Shown here: positions 16,996-25,486 of the stretch, one piece after another | Layout of the letters: each line of letters opens with the position of its first letter | Position numbering within the stretch: position 1 is the stretch's first letter | DNA from: Paenibacillus typhae | Lineage (GTDB): Bacteria; Bacillota; Bacilli; Paenibacillales; Paenibacillaceae | DNA length: 64,000 nucleotides | Assembly: GCF_900099765.1 (NCBI RefSeq) | Contig: NZ_FNDX01000010.1 | Coordinates: forward strand, 124,001-188,000 | Direction: 5' to 3' | Program-made: the position numbers and the translations under genes | Notes under the pieces: generated by a model | Database searches by the model: none | What the model was told of the DNA's origin: nothing | What the model saw: only the letters and a program-made list of their open reading frames with translations

Positions 16996-18201
16996 ATGGA
17001 GCGGGTGCAACCGCTGGATATAAGCGATACAGATACTGGTGAACGGACCGGCATGGCCGGTATCCGGGCTTTTATGGCGAGTCACTTTCATGAGCCGTTG
17101 TCCATTGATCAGCTGGCCGGCATGGCCGGCCTCAGACCGAAATATTTCAGTGAGCTGTTCAAAAAAACGTACGGGCATAGTGCGATGGACTATCTGACCG
17201 ATCTGAGGATCAGCAGGGCAAAGCAATATTTGCAGGAGTCCGGCTATCTGCTGCGGGAAATTGCCCATAAGGTCGGGTACAGTGATGAGTTCTATTTCAG
17301 CCGCAAGTTTAAAAAAGAGATCGGGGTACCGCCGTCCGCCTTCGTCCGCCGGCAGAAGCGGCGGATTGCCGCCTGCTCTGCTGCAGCCACCGGACAGCTG
17401 CTGGCGCTGGATATCATCCCGGCCGCTGCACCGCTCGATGCGAAATGGACCCATTATTATTACAACAAATACTATTCTCTAATTGAGACCCATCTGAGGG
17501 TTGATCTTCTTGACCGGGAGATGGAGGTTGACAAGCTGATCCGGTCGAGGCCTGATGTTATCATCGGACATGCCGGGATGGCTGAGGACTGGCGGGATTC
17601 ACTGTTCCGTAATGCCCAGACCCTGTTCATTCCCGGAGAGCAGGGCCGCTGGGATGAACAGCTGCTGGAGCTGGCGGTTTTTCTGGACAGGGAGCAGCAG
17701 TACAGGCAGTGGATTGAGCTGTATGAGCAGAAGGCAGAGCAGATTACACAGCAGGTCTCAAAAGCGGTAGGCCGGGACAAAGTGATTGTTCTGCGGCTAA
17801 GCGGCGACCAGCTGTATGCCTACTGTAACCGGGGGATAAGGGACGTGCTGTATGAGCAGCTTGGATTCTGCCCGGCTTATAGCCACTCAAGCGAGCTTTA
17901 TAATGAACCTGTCGCTATTGATGAACTCCAGGCCCTGAACCCGCAGCGGCTGCTGCTGCTGATCTGCCCGGATTCCCGGACAAGGATGAGCTGGCTGTCG
18001 CTTCAGCACAATGAGCGCTGGTGCAGTCTTCAGGCAGTACGCAACAGGCAGGTGTATCTCCTGCCTTCTGACCCCTGGTTTGAATACTCAGCGGTGGCAA
18101 TCGACCGGATGCTGGAGGAAACACAGCTGATGTTTACCGGAAATAGTCCAAATCCGCAGGAGGACAGAGTCCATGGTTACCCGAAGGCCTATCCTTTATA
18201 A
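16996..18201 (+). CDS. AraC-type regulator with siderophore-binding domain (Btr-like)
   Basis: 401 residues. An AraC double helix-turn-helix comes first (about 10-118; LSIDQLAGMAGLRPKYFSELF and IAHKVGYSDEFYFSRKFKKE), followed by a FepB/TroA-type periplasmic-binding domain (about 125-390) inside the cytosolic protein. This order recalls Bacillus Btr (YbbB), which binds bacillibactin and activates its uptake genes, but the N-terminal domain ahead of the HTH in Btr is missing here. ATG 16996 is chosen because GGAGGG (16984-16989) lies 6 bases upstream; a TTG at 16978 has no site. Repressed by Fur through its promoter, it probably activates the binding-protein gene downstream when its siderophore is present (inference). 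Confidence 0.87.
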   Translation: MERVQPLDISDTDTGERTGMAGIRAFMASHFHEPLSIDQLAGMAGLRPKYFSELFKKTYGHSAMDYLTDLRISRAKQYLQESGYLLREIAHKVGYSDEFYFSRKFKKEIGVPPSAFVRRQKRRIAACSAAATGQLLALDIIPAAAPLDAKWTHYYYNKYYSLIETHLRVDLLDREMEVDKLIRSRPDVIIGHAGMAEDWRDSLFRNAQTLFIPGEQGRWDEQLLELAVFLDREQQYRQWIELYEQKAEQITQQVSKAVGRDKVIVLRLSGDQLYAYCNRGIRDVLYEQLGFCPAYSHSSELYNEPVAIDELQALNPQRLLLLICPDSRTRMSWLSLQHNERWCSLQAVRNRQVYLLPSDPWFEYSAVAIDRMLEETQLMFTGNSPNPQEDRVHGYPKAYPL

Positions 18202-18211
18202 TCTCCATTAA

Positions 18212-18226
18212 TGAGAACGATTATCA
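18212..18226 (+). promoter_or_regulatory. Fur box before the binding-protein gene
   Basis: TGAGAACGATTATCA matches the 7-1-7 Fur consensus TGATAATNATTATCA with two differences, both in the left half. It lies 18 bases before the ATG at 18244. Confidence 0.82.
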
Positions 18227-18243
18227 TTAGGGGGAGATCGGAC

Positions 18244-19293
18244 ATGCAAGACATAACCGTATCGGCAGGTAAAATTAGGAAGGGATTGCTGCCCGCTTCA
18301 CTCGGCCTGCTGCTGGCAGCTGCGCTGCTGAGCGGCTGCAGTTCAGATACAGCAAATTACGGGGCAGACAGTGCAGCCCCGGCAGCCGCTGCAGCAAACG
18401 CACAGCCTTCTGCTGAGCCGTCCGCTGAGCCGTCTGCAGCAGCTCAGACAGCTGAAACGGCCTATCCGCTTACTGTTACAGATGAGCTGGGCCATGAGCT
18501 GACGCTGGAAGCGGTGCCGCAGCGCATTTTTGCCCCGTATCTGGAAGATTCGCTGGTTGTGCTGGGTGTCAAGCCTGTGGCCCAGTGGGCGAACAACGGA
18601 CAGGGGCAGGCCTATCTGCAGGACAAGCTGGCAGGTGTGCCGCTGCTTGATTTCAACAGCGGGCTGCCTTCACCGGAGGTCGTTATGGATCTGCAGCCGG
18701 ATCTGATTGTGCTGCACAACGCCAATTACGCCGAGAACGGGGTATACGAGCAATACTCCAAGATCGCCCCGACCTATGTATTCAAACAGGCTGCAGGTGA
18801 TCTGGACAGCTCTGTAACGATGCTTGGTGAACTCATCGGGAAGCAGGAGGCCGCAGCTGAAGGACTGGCCGCCTATCACCGGAAGGTTGAAGAGGCCCAA
18901 GCAGCACTTGCTCCGCATATGGACGGAAAGAAAGCACTGATCATCCGTTTCAATTCGCGTGGAATGTTCCTGATGGGCGGCGTATACGGCGGCTTCGTGC
19001 TGGCGGATCAGCTGGGCATTGCCAAAAGTGATCTGGTTGCAGCCGAGAACAGCCTGGAGCTGTCGCTGGAGCTGCTGCCGGAGATTGATGCCGACTACAT
19101 CTTCCTGGCCAATGACACTGCTAACAGCGGGGAGACCTTCTACAAGGAGCTGACGGAAAGTGCCCTCTGGAAAAGCATCCCGGCCGTTCAGGCCGGGCAT
19201 GTATACAATGTCGATGACCGGTATTGGCTGGGCGGGGGCATTGTCGCTTACAACAATGTTATAGATGATGTACTGGAGATTATCGCGCCATGA
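18244..19293 (+). CDS. Iron-siderophore ABC transporter binding lipoprotein
   Basis: 349 residues. A lipoprotein signal ends at LLSGCSS (Cys32), followed by an Ala/Pro/Ser/Glu-rich linker with AEPS repeats and a FhuD/FepB-type binding domain (about 80-345; VPQRIFAPYLEDSLVVLGVKP and PDLIVLHNANYAENGVYEQY). It should capture ferric siderophore outside the membrane for an ABC permease that is not in this window, so it is an orphan binding protein. ATG 18244 follows GGGGGAG at 7 bases; an upstream in-frame ATG at 18211 falls in the Fur box. Its end overlaps the esterase start by 4 bases (ATGA). Confidence 0.9.
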   Translation: MQDITVSAGKIRKGLLPASLGLLLAAALLSGCSSDTANYGADSAAPAAAAANAQPSAEPSAEPSAAAQTAETAYPLTVTDELGHELTLEAVPQRIFAPYLEDSLVVLGVKPVAQWANNGQGQAYLQDKLAGVPLLDFNSGLPSPEVVMDLQPDLIVLHNANYAENGVYEQYSKIAPTYVFKQAAGDLDSSVTMLGELIGKQEAAAEGLAAYHRKVEEAQAALAPHMDGKKALIIRFNSRGMFLMGGVYGGFVLADQLGIAKSDLVAAENSLELSLELLPEIDADYIFLANDTANSGETFYKELTESALWKSIPAVQAGHVYNVDDRYWLGGGIVAYNNVIDDVLEIIAP

Positions 19294-20102
19294 GCAGCAT
19301 CAGGGAACTAACCTATCCGCACCAGGGCTGTGAGGAAATTGTCATTACCGCCGGTCCCCGTAAGGCAGAGTACCGGCTGCTGCTCTCACATCCGTCCGGT
19401 GAAGCTCCGCCGGACGGTTACCCGGTGATTTACGCGCTGGACGGGCATGCTGTATTTCACACTCTGGCCGAAGCCGCGCGGCTGCAGACCCGTAAGCCGC
19501 ACGGCTTCGACCCGGTGCTGATCGTCGCCATCGGCTATCCGTCAGGCGAGCCGTTTGATATGATCCGCCGCTGTTACGATTTCACGATGCCTGTAGAGGA
19601 AGAGACATTGCTCAAGCGGCCGGATGGCAGCGCCTGGCCGGAGTACGGCGGTGCGGGCAGCTTCCTGGATATCCTGCAGAAGGAAATCATGCCGATGATT
19701 GCCGGCCTGTTTCCGGTAGACCGGCAGCGGCAGGCTATATTTGGCCATTCCTTCGGCGGCTTGTTCGTCCTGCATGCCCTGTTCACCAGGCCGGAATTGT
19801 TCACCCATTATGCGGCCGGCAGTCCATCCGCCTGGTGGGGGGATTATGAAGTCTGGCGTGAGCTAGAGGCCTTTACGGCTGAGTATCCTCTGCTTGACCT
19901 GCAGCGGAAGCTGCTGATTACAATCGGAACCGACGAGCTTGACCATATGGTCAAGGATGCCGGGAAGCTTCCCATGCTGCTGGGGCCGCTCGCCGGGCAG
20001 GGACTCGAGGTCAGTCTGGCCGAATTCTCCGGGGAGAATCATGTCAGCGTCCTGCCTGCAGCACTCAGCCGGCTGCTGAAGTTTGCGTTGGAGAAGCAGT
20101 AG
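19290..20102 (+). CDS. besA: Siderophore esterase-like alpha/beta hydrolase (BesA/Fes type)
   Basis: 270 residues of the esterase D/Fes-like family. The nucleophile is Ser154 in FGHSFGG, with a C-terminal His in SGENHVSVLP (about 251); GSPSAWWGD near 178 is shared with enterochelin and bacillibactin esterases. It should open a trilactone siderophore in the cytosol to free iron. Translationally coupled to the Fur-controlled binding-protein gene, which supports the role. The symbol is by analogy with Bacillus BesA. Confidence 0.82.
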   Translation: MSSIRELTYPHQGCEEIVITAGPRKAEYRLLLSHPSGEAPPDGYPVIYALDGHAVFHTLAEAARLQTRKPHGFDPVLIVAIGYPSGEPFDMIRRCYDFTMPVEEETLLKRPDGSAWPEYGGAGSFLDILQKEIMPMIAGLFPVDRQRQAIFGHSFGGLFVLHALFTRPELFTHYAAGSPSAWWGDYEVWRELEAFTAEYPLLDLQRKLLITIGTDELDHMVKDAGKLPMLLGPLAGQGLEVSLAEFSGENHVSVLPAALSRLLKFALEKQ

Positions 20103-20158
20103 GGCTGGCTCCAGCCGGCAGATCAGGTCGGGAACCTAACCTCAAAGGAAAACATCAA

Positions 20159-20218
20159 AAAACCTCTCTTTATCAAATGGCAATGGTATTACTGCCATTT
20201 GTATAAATGAGAGGTTTT
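20159..20218. terminator. Bidirectional terminator
   Basis: AAAACCTCTC (20159-20168) pairs with GAGAGGTTTT (20209-20218); an inner stem pairs AAATGGCA with TGCCATTT. It ends both the iron unit and the opposing PH-domain gene. Confidence 0.88.
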
Positions 20219-20241
20219 CTTTATTCCTCTTAATCCCTTAA

Positions 20242-20670
20242 TTAACCATTCAACCGTTTATGATTCTCATGGGCGATGCTGATAAGGGCAGTATAGAGCG
20301 GCTGAACGTTGAACTTTTTGGCGAATTCAAATTTATAGGCTGCAGTCTGCAGATTGTTGGATTTATGATAGGGAGAGGTAATATAGTGCAGGTTAATTTC
20401 ACAATCATCAAAGCCTGTGCCGCCGGTCTCCATGGTTACTTCATAAATAGAGCTGAGGTGAATGGAAGCAACCCGCGTTTTCTTGCCGGTAACCCCCTGA
20501 TGATCAATCAGAATCAGCCGCTCATCTGTAATGATGAACGCATCGCGGACCAGCTTGAAGCCTGTGCGGATCTGTTCCTGGGGCATCAGATAAGCCCCGT
20601 ACTGGTTCATGAGCTCCGGAATCGTCACCTCTGAATAATTCCCCATTAAACCGCCAAACAAGTTAGCCAT
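20242..20670 (-). CDS. Bacterial PH-domain protein
   Basis: 142 residues, bPH_1 type: FKLVRDAFIITDERLILIDHQGVTGKKT and RVASIHLSSIYEVTMETGG give the beta-barrel pattern. Cytosolic, function unknown. The open frame continues upstream on the same strand to 21405, but only the part from ATG 20670 is real: AGGAGGG lies 6-7 bases before it, and the extension is the shadow of the AAA+ gene. It faces away from that gene across 132 bases. Confidence 0.82.
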   Translation of the reverse strand: MANLFGGLMGNYSEVTIPELMNQYGAYLMPQEQIRTGFKLVRDAFIITDERLILIDHQGVTGKKTRVASIHLSSIYEVTMETGGTGFDDCEINLHYITSPYHKSNNLQTAAYKFEFAKKFNVQPLYTALISIAHENHKRLNG

Positions 20671-20802
20671 TATATTCCCTCCTGAGTCCACCGGGGTGGA
20701 GATGCTGTTGCTATGTTCCCTGTTAATATTCTCCAAACTCGTGACTAATCCTGCCTCGAAATATGGTAAACTTATTTCAATAATGATAGGGGTGAGAGGC
20801 AT

Positions 20803-21762
20803 ATGGCGGACGAACATGATGAGCTGGCGGAGAAAAGACGCAAAAATCTGAAGCTCATACAGTTCAGTAAAGAGGACGATGCGCTGATCGAATCGGATAA
20901 ACCTAAAGAGACCTTTGCCGATGTTGGCGGGCTGGAGGATGTGAAGAAGAAGATCCGGATGAATTTCATCCTGCCGCTGCAGCAGCCGGAGCTGTTTGCC
21001 GCTTATGGCAAAGAGGCGGGCGGCAGCCTGCTGCTCTACGGTCCTCCGGGCTGCGGGAAGACCTTTTTGGCCCGGGCTGTGGCCGGAGAGATCGAAGCCA
21101 ATTTCATGCATATCGAGCTGCAGGCGATCCTTGCTATGTACGTGGGACAGAGTGAAAACAATCTGCACAACATTTTTGCAAAGGCACGGGAAAACAAGCC
21201 CTGCGTCATCTTCATTGACGAGCTGGATGCCATGGGCGGCAGCCGTCATCAGATGCGCCAGCACCATGACCGGATGCTGGTGAACCAGCTGCTGCTGGAG
21301 CTGGACGGGCTGCAGGCAGAGAATGATCAGGTTTTTGTGATCGGCGCGACCAATACACCGTGGTATCTGGATTCGGCGCTGCGCCGCCCGGGGCGGTTCA
21401 ACCATCTCGTATTTGTTCCGCCGCCGGCGGAAGCGGAGCGTGAAACCATTCTCGGCCTGAAGCTTGCCGGCAAGCCGGTTGAACCGCTCAATCTGTCCAG
21501 GCTTGCGGGAGAGACCAAGTTTTTCTCAGGCGCTGATCTGGAGCAGGTAGTAAGCGATGCCGTTGAGATGGCGATGGAGCGCACCTTTGAAACCGGGGAG
21601 ATTCAGCCGATTACGGCGGGTGATCTGCGGCAGGCGGCCAAATCCCGCAAGGCGACAACGCTGGAGTGGTTCGCCACAGCAAAGAATTATGCCACGTTCA
21701 GCGACGTGAACCGGGATTATCAGGTTGTTCTCGACTATGCCAAGAAGCATGGCATCAAATAG
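20803..21762 (+). CDS. AAA+ ATPase, FtsH/Cdc48-like core without protease
   Basis: 319 residues. A short charged N-terminus leads into FADVGGLEDVKKKIRMNFI, the start typical of classic AAA domains. Walker A is GPPGCGKT (80-87), Walker B IFIDELDA (Asp139, Glu140), the sensor is GATNTP, and the arginine finger region reads RRPGRFN. There is no zinc-protease or N-terminal adaptor domain, so this is a minimal AAA unfoldase or remodelling ATPase. The TPR membrane protein gene follows 23 bases later and could be its adaptor. A GGGGTGAG site precedes the ATG. Confidence 0.9.
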   Translation: MADEHDELAEKRRKNLKLIQFSKEDDALIESDKPKETFADVGGLEDVKKKIRMNFILPLQQPELFAAYGKEAGGSLLLYGPPGCGKTFLARAVAGEIEANFMHIELQAILAMYVGQSENNLHNIFAKARENKPCVIFIDELDAMGGSRHQMRQHHDRMLVNQLLLELDGLQAENDQVFVIGATNTPWYLDSALRRPGRFNHLVFVPPPAEAERETILGLKLAGKPVEPLNLSRLAGETKFFSGADLEQVVSDAVEMAMERTFETGEIQPITAGDLRQAAKSRKATTLEWFATAKNYATFSDVNRDYQVVLDYAKKHGIK

Positions 21763-21785
21763 TACAGGCGAGGCAGGAGGTCCTG

Positions 21786-22661
21786 ATGATGGAGTATGAA
21801 TCCAGCGGCTACGGTTTGGCTGCGGTGCATGAGCTTATGGGAATGAAACGGTACAAGGAGGCGCTGGCTGAAGCGGAGCAGGTACTGCGCGAGGACCCGG
21901 AGGATCCGGATATTTTTGCAATTATCGCACAGATTCAGCTGTATCTGGGAGACTACAACAAGGCGATGCACTGGGCGGGAGAAGCGCTGCAGCGGGATCC
22001 CGAGCAGCAGCTGGCCTGGTTCGTAAGAGTTAATGTCTACTATGATACACAGGACTATAAAGCGCTGATAGAGGCAGTAGCCGAAGCGATGCGGATTGAC
22101 CCCTATGAGCCGCATTATTACTTTCTCAAGGCTAATGTGCTGAACAAGCGGGCGAAATACAAGGAAGCGAAGGAAGAGCTGCTGCAGGCGCTGGAGCTGA
22201 GCCCCGAGAATGCAGTCTATCTGGCTACATTGAGCTATACTGAAGCCCTCCTTGGCAACCTGGCTGAATCGGTCAGTCTTGACAGGCAGGCGGTCCAGAC
22301 AGGGGTAGAGAATGAATATGTGCTGCTGTATCTGGGCTGGGCTGCGGGACACCGCGGGGACTACAAGCTCAAAGAAACCTATATGAGAAATGCCGTCCGG
22401 CTGGATCCGGATGACAAGCAGCTGCGGGATGAGTTTCTGGAGTCGCTGCAGCAGACCAATAAGCTGCTGGGCCTCTTCCTGTGGCCGACCAAGTATATCC
22501 GCAGGCTGAAGCGCTGGCAGCTTCTCACGGTCTGGATTGTGGCCTGGGTGGTGTTCAGGCCGCTGGTGCTGTTGCTGCTTCTGCTGTATATCATGGCCAA
22601 TGTGGTGACCAAAGCGGTCGTTCATGTGCAGGTTTACGGCTGGCAGAGAAGACGAAGGTAA
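21786..22661 (+). CDS. TPR protein with C-terminal membrane anchor
   Basis: About 291 residues. Six or so tetratricopeptide repeats (about 10-235; for example YKEALAEAEQVLREDPEDPD, YKEAKEELLQALELSPENA) are followed by one or two hydrophobic helices (about 250-280) and a short basic tail. GGAGG at 21776-21780 fits ATG 21786 or 21789. It is very probably co-transcribed with the AAA+ gene, which suggests a membrane-anchored adaptor for that ATPase. No specific family was recognised. Confidence 0.85.
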   Translation: MMEYESSGYGLAAVHELMGMKRYKEALAEAEQVLREDPEDPDIFAIIAQIQLYLGDYNKAMHWAGEALQRDPEQQLAWFVRVNVYYDTQDYKALIEAVAEAMRIDPYEPHYYFLKANVLNKRAKYKEAKEELLQALELSPENAVYLATLSYTEALLGNLAESVSLDRQAVQTGVENEYVLLYLGWAAGHRGDYKLKETYMRNAVRLDPDDKQLRDEFLESLQQTNKLLGLFLWPTKYIRRLKRWQLLTVWIVAWVVFRPLVLLLLLLYIMANVVTKAVVHVQVYGWQRRRR

Positions 22662-22676
22662 GAGATTCATTTATGC

Positions 22677-22718
22677 GAGTGCCCCGGCAGCCGTTAAGGC
22701 TTAGGGCACTCTTTTTTT
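22677..22718 (+). terminator. Terminator of the AAA/TPR operon
   Basis: GAGTGCCC (22677-22684) pairs with GGGCACTC (22704-22711), followed by seven T. Confidence 0.93.
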
Positions 22719-22779
22719 ATTCGTACAGGTTTAAGTGTGGCACATTTGGTGATAATAGGGGGTAATCATAAGGAAGGGA

Positions 22780-22962
22780 GTGGCAAAGCTGGATATTACA
22801 ATGGGATCAGATGAGGTCATCAGCCGGATTAAGCAGCTCCAGTCGGGCGGAGGAAGCATCAACAAGAAGCAGGTTAAGCAGCATGACCCGGAATTAATGC
22901 GCAGTGCCCTGTACTATTTTCCAAGCTGGGAGCATGCTGTGAAGAACGCAGAACTGCTGTAA
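22780..22962 (+). CDS. 60-residue protein resembling one homing-endonuclease-associated repeat
   Basis: GTG start with AAGGAAGGG directly upstream. The second half, INKKQVKQHDPELMRSALYY followed by FPSWEHAVKNAEL, follows the pattern of the HNH-associated helical repeat (a basic helix, then PELxxxAxxxFxSWExAxxxA), normally found in series beside nuclease domains. Here one repeat stands alone with no nuclease. A DNA-binding role is plausible but not shown. Flanked by terminators, so it is a one-gene unit. Confidence 0.62.
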   Translation: MAKLDITMGSDEVISRIKQLQSGGGSINKKQVKQHDPELMRSALYYFPSWEHAVKNAELL

Positions 22963-22972
22963 AGAACATATC

Positions 22973-23036
22973 AAGCACAAAGAGCCGGGACTGCAGAACT
23001 ATTATTATAGTCTGTAATCAGCGGCTCTTTGTGCTT
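22973..23036. terminator. Bidirectional terminator
   Basis: Fifteen-base perfect arms AAGCACAAAGAGCCG (22973-22987) and its complement (23022-23036), spanning 34 bases. It lies between converging genes. The flanking T-run on the plus strand is weak. Confidence 0.7.
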
Positions 23037-23051
23037 CAATTCACGTTGTGG

Positions 23052-23420
23052 CTACTCCGGTTGATTGAAATCCTCAGGGCAAATGCTCTGCCGCTGGATC
23101 GCCTTCATATTCAGATGAAGCTCATTCATGTATTGGTTAATTTTGAGCTGCAGCTTGCGGAGCATTTCGATCTGCATCTCGTTAATCCGCTCCTCCGCGC
23201 AAAAGGCTGAGCAGGACAATTGCCCGGCGCTGTAAGACTTTGTTTCATCGACAACGGTGTTAAGCTTTTCTTTGTAAATCCGCTTTACCGGACCCTCTTC
23301 CCCTCTAATCTCATAATAACGGCTTGTCTCCAGCAGAAGTTTCCAATGACTTACCTTAACGGCAAATTCATCCCTTTCGATTGCTGCCGAAACTTTCACA
23401 ATTTTAATATGACTGTTCAT
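23052..23420 (-). CDS. Hypothetical protein, 122 residues
   Basis: Soluble charged protein with a predicted helical second half (INEMQIEMLRKLQLKINQYM) and two close cysteines in SCSAFCAEE. No family recognised. AGGAGGAATTG lies before the ATG, and the gene stands alone between a terminator and the divergent exported-protein gene, which supports it being real. Confidence 0.65.
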   Translation of the reverse strand: MNSHIKIVKVSAAIERDEFAVKVSHWKLLLETSRYYEIRGEEGPVKRIYKEKLNTVVDETKSYSAGQLSCSAFCAEERINEMQIEMLRKLQLKINQYMNELHLNMKAIQRQSICPEDFNQPE

Positions 23421-23531
23421 GGTAACAATTCCTCCTGCACCCTACACCAAAACGGGATTCATTTCGCGGCAAAACCATTAGCGATTATATCATGCAGTGC
23501 AAGCTTTTCCCACTGGAAGTTATGGTAAGTG

Positions 23532-23590
23532 GTTCAATTGAACTATGTCTAAAGAACCTGGAAATAAGCAGACTTTGTCTGCAACTTTTT
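23532..23590 (+). promoter_or_regulatory. Palindrome and small hairpin in leader of exported-protein gene
   Basis: GTTCAATTGAAC (23532-23543) is a perfect 12-base palindrome suited to a dimeric repressor. Downstream, GCAGAC and GTCTGC (23568-23582) form a 6-base stem with a TTT loop followed by AACTTTTT, a possible attenuator 60 bases before the start codon. Confidence 0.4.
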
Positions 23591-23652
23591 CCTGTTTCTG
23601 GAGTCCAAAGAATAGATGTCGGAATCAGAACATGAAGAAAGGATTGATATTT

Positions 23653-24783
23653 ATGAAAAAGAGCTGGCTGTTTTTTCCTGTTCTAGTGTTTTTATTAGTT
23701 TTTCCTTCGGTAACCTCTGCTGCTTCAATCGCTTATTTCACAGTAACCTGGGAAAACGGAGGCCAGTCGACAAGCCCGGCACTGCTGAAAGAAGGGACTG
23801 TTTATACCCGTGCCAGCTTCCTGGAGTCGGCTGGTCTGCAGGCTTCCCGGAGCAGCACGCGCAGCGGGACAGTATACACGTATAGCGGATGGAAGAAGAC
23901 GGTGACTGTTACCACAGCAAGTACAAAGGGAAAGCTGGATGGTCAGACTGTCAGCCTTGGGGGCCGGCCTTTTGTCTATAAGGACGAGCTGTATCTTCCG
24001 GCCCGGTTCGTAGTACAGGCATTGGACGGAGAGACGGTAAGCTGGAACGCTAAAAGCAGGGTATACACCGCCAAAAATCTCCAGTTCTTTTCAAGTGCCA
24101 GTGCCGTTTACGGAGGAGTCACCTACACTGTGGATAAGCAGACGGGAAAACTGTATGCCCAAGCTCCGGCGGGACAGCCGAAGCTGATTGCCAATCTGGG
24201 TTCCGAGCTGTATGACATGGTCGATTTTAATTTCCGTAAGACGGACGGAGGATTACTTTACCTGACAATCACCGATGTTTACGGGGAACCGCACATCAAT
24301 AACAAATGGTATACCCTGATCCTGAAGGAGGGTATGGTGATTCGGCAGGCCAGTGTGGGGTATTGGCAACGGTACGGGGATAATGTGAAAATGTACGGGG
24401 ACAACCTTATTTTGACGGACGGCAAGCTGCTGAGGGTGATTGAAGACGGGACCGGAAAGGTAAAAGAGACGCTGGATCTCGTCAAGCTTGGCGGGATTAA
24501 TGATAAGTACCTGGTCGAGGCCATGGATGACGACTTTCTGCTGATCCGTCCCAACCAGAAAGGGCTTCTTATGCTGATTGACCGTAAAACCGGGAGCAAT
24601 ACGCTGCTCTACAAGGAACTGCTCGACGCTGACCAGCAGTTGTATGCAGAAACCAACGACGTTCCGTTTCACGGGGATCAGCTGGAATTTGTCCGGCGCA
24701 CCGGCAATCTGCTGCAGTTCAAGAATCAGGCGGTTCTGGACGGCCGGGTTTACGAATATGATCTGTCAAAGACTCGGCCTTAG
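23653..24783 (+). CDS. Exported protein with copper-amine-oxidase-like N-terminal domain
   Basis: 376 residues. A signal peptide (MKKSWLFFPVLVFLLVFPSV, cleavage near SAAS) is followed by a Cu_amine_oxidN1-type domain (about 30-135; LPARFVVQALDGETVSWNAK), common in Paenibacillus surface proteins and not itself an oxidase, then a beta-rich region of about 230 residues resembling propeller-like DUF5050 proteins. ATG 23653 is preferred over upstream in-frame starts because it begins the signal peptide and AAAGGA lies 9 bases before it. Role unknown, probably cell-surface. Confidence 0.8.
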   Translation: MKKSWLFFPVLVFLLVFPSVTSAASIAYFTVTWENGGQSTSPALLKEGTVYTRASFLESAGLQASRSSTRSGTVYTYSGWKKTVTVTTASTKGKLDGQTVSLGGRPFVYKDELYLPARFVVQALDGETVSWNAKSRVYTAKNLQFFSSASAVYGGVTYTVDKQTGKLYAQAPAGQPKLIANLGSELYDMVDFNFRKTDGGLLYLTITDVYGEPHINNKWYTLILKEGMVIRQASVGYWQRYGDNVKMYGDNLILTDGKLLRVIEDGTGKVKETLDLVKLGGINDKYLVEAMDDDFLLIRPNQKGLLMLIDRKTGSNTLLYKELLDADQQLYAETNDVPFHGDQLEFVRRTGNLLQFKNQAVLDGRVYEYDLSKTRP

Positions 24784-24832
24784 GCTGAGTTTTTGATATT
24801 AAACCATGTTGCAGGGAGGTGATAGAGCGGAT

Positions 24833-25384
24833 ATGGAGATGCTGTACCATTATTACGAAAAAGCGCTGGGGCCCTTCCGGAATCTCTCGGATTTACCGGC
24901 TGCCGAGGCGGAAGAAGTGCTGGGAGCGATCCGGCGGGAAAAAGAAGTCATGGCTTCACGCAGACCTGAAGGTTACCTGGAGCGAAGAAGAGAGCTGGAG
25001 CAGCTTGCCAGGGATATGTTTACCGCGAAAGGCGGGAAGCCGGTCCGGACTGCCCCGCATTATATGGTTGTCGGCGAATGTGACTGGCTGAAATCATGGT
25101 ACGCTGAGGGAGAATCGGTTAAGATACCGCTTGCATGCTTTGACACCGGTACGTTGTCATTCTCATACGGTGATTTATTTCCTACCTTTAGTTCCAGGGT
25201 GCAGGACGGACGGGAATATCGGGGTCAAGTGTATACATATTATGAAATATTGCAGCTAATTGAAAAGTACGGATTGCCGCAGATTTGGAATAAAGACGGC
25301 ACCGGCGGTCCGGAGCGGTATATTGAGGTGCAGGTGTGGGACGATGGGCCTTTGAAATCCCTGTTAGAGGGAATCGATAACTAA
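24833..25384 (+). CDS. Hypothetical protein, 183 residues
   Basis: Soluble protein: an N-terminal helical part (MEMLYHYYEKALGPFRNLSD and a charged segment EKEVMASRRPEGYLERRREL) and a C-terminal part with aromatic residues (YTYYEILQLIEKYGLPQIWN). No family recognised. ATG 24833 is chosen because GGGAGGTGA (24814-24822) precedes it; ATG 24806 has no site. It lies 49 bases after the exported-protein gene. Confidence 0.65.
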   Translation: MEMLYHYYEKALGPFRNLSDLPAAEAEEVLGAIRREKEVMASRRPEGYLERRRELEQLARDMFTAKGGKPVRTAPHYMVVGECDWLKSWYAEGESVKIPLACFDTGTLSFSYGDLFPTFSSRVQDGREYRGQVYTYYEILQLIEKYGLPQIWNKDGTGGPERYIEVQVWDDGPLKSLLEGIDN

Positions 25385-25486
25385 TCAGGATGTAATGTAA
25401 ATATGTGTAATTGTAACGGAGATGTAGTACAATTCATTAAGTTGCCCGTTTTGGGCACCTATTACATGGATTAAAGGAGACATACG

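Noticed and set aside
20671-21405. Long open frame on the minus strand continuing upstream of the PH-domain protein.
   Set aside because: It mirrors the AAA+ gene on the other strand, has no ribosome site, and the true start at 20670 has a strong one.
21735-22670. 311-codon minus-strand frame opposite the TPR gene.
   Set aside because: Shadow of a real gene with clear TPR motifs; no start site.
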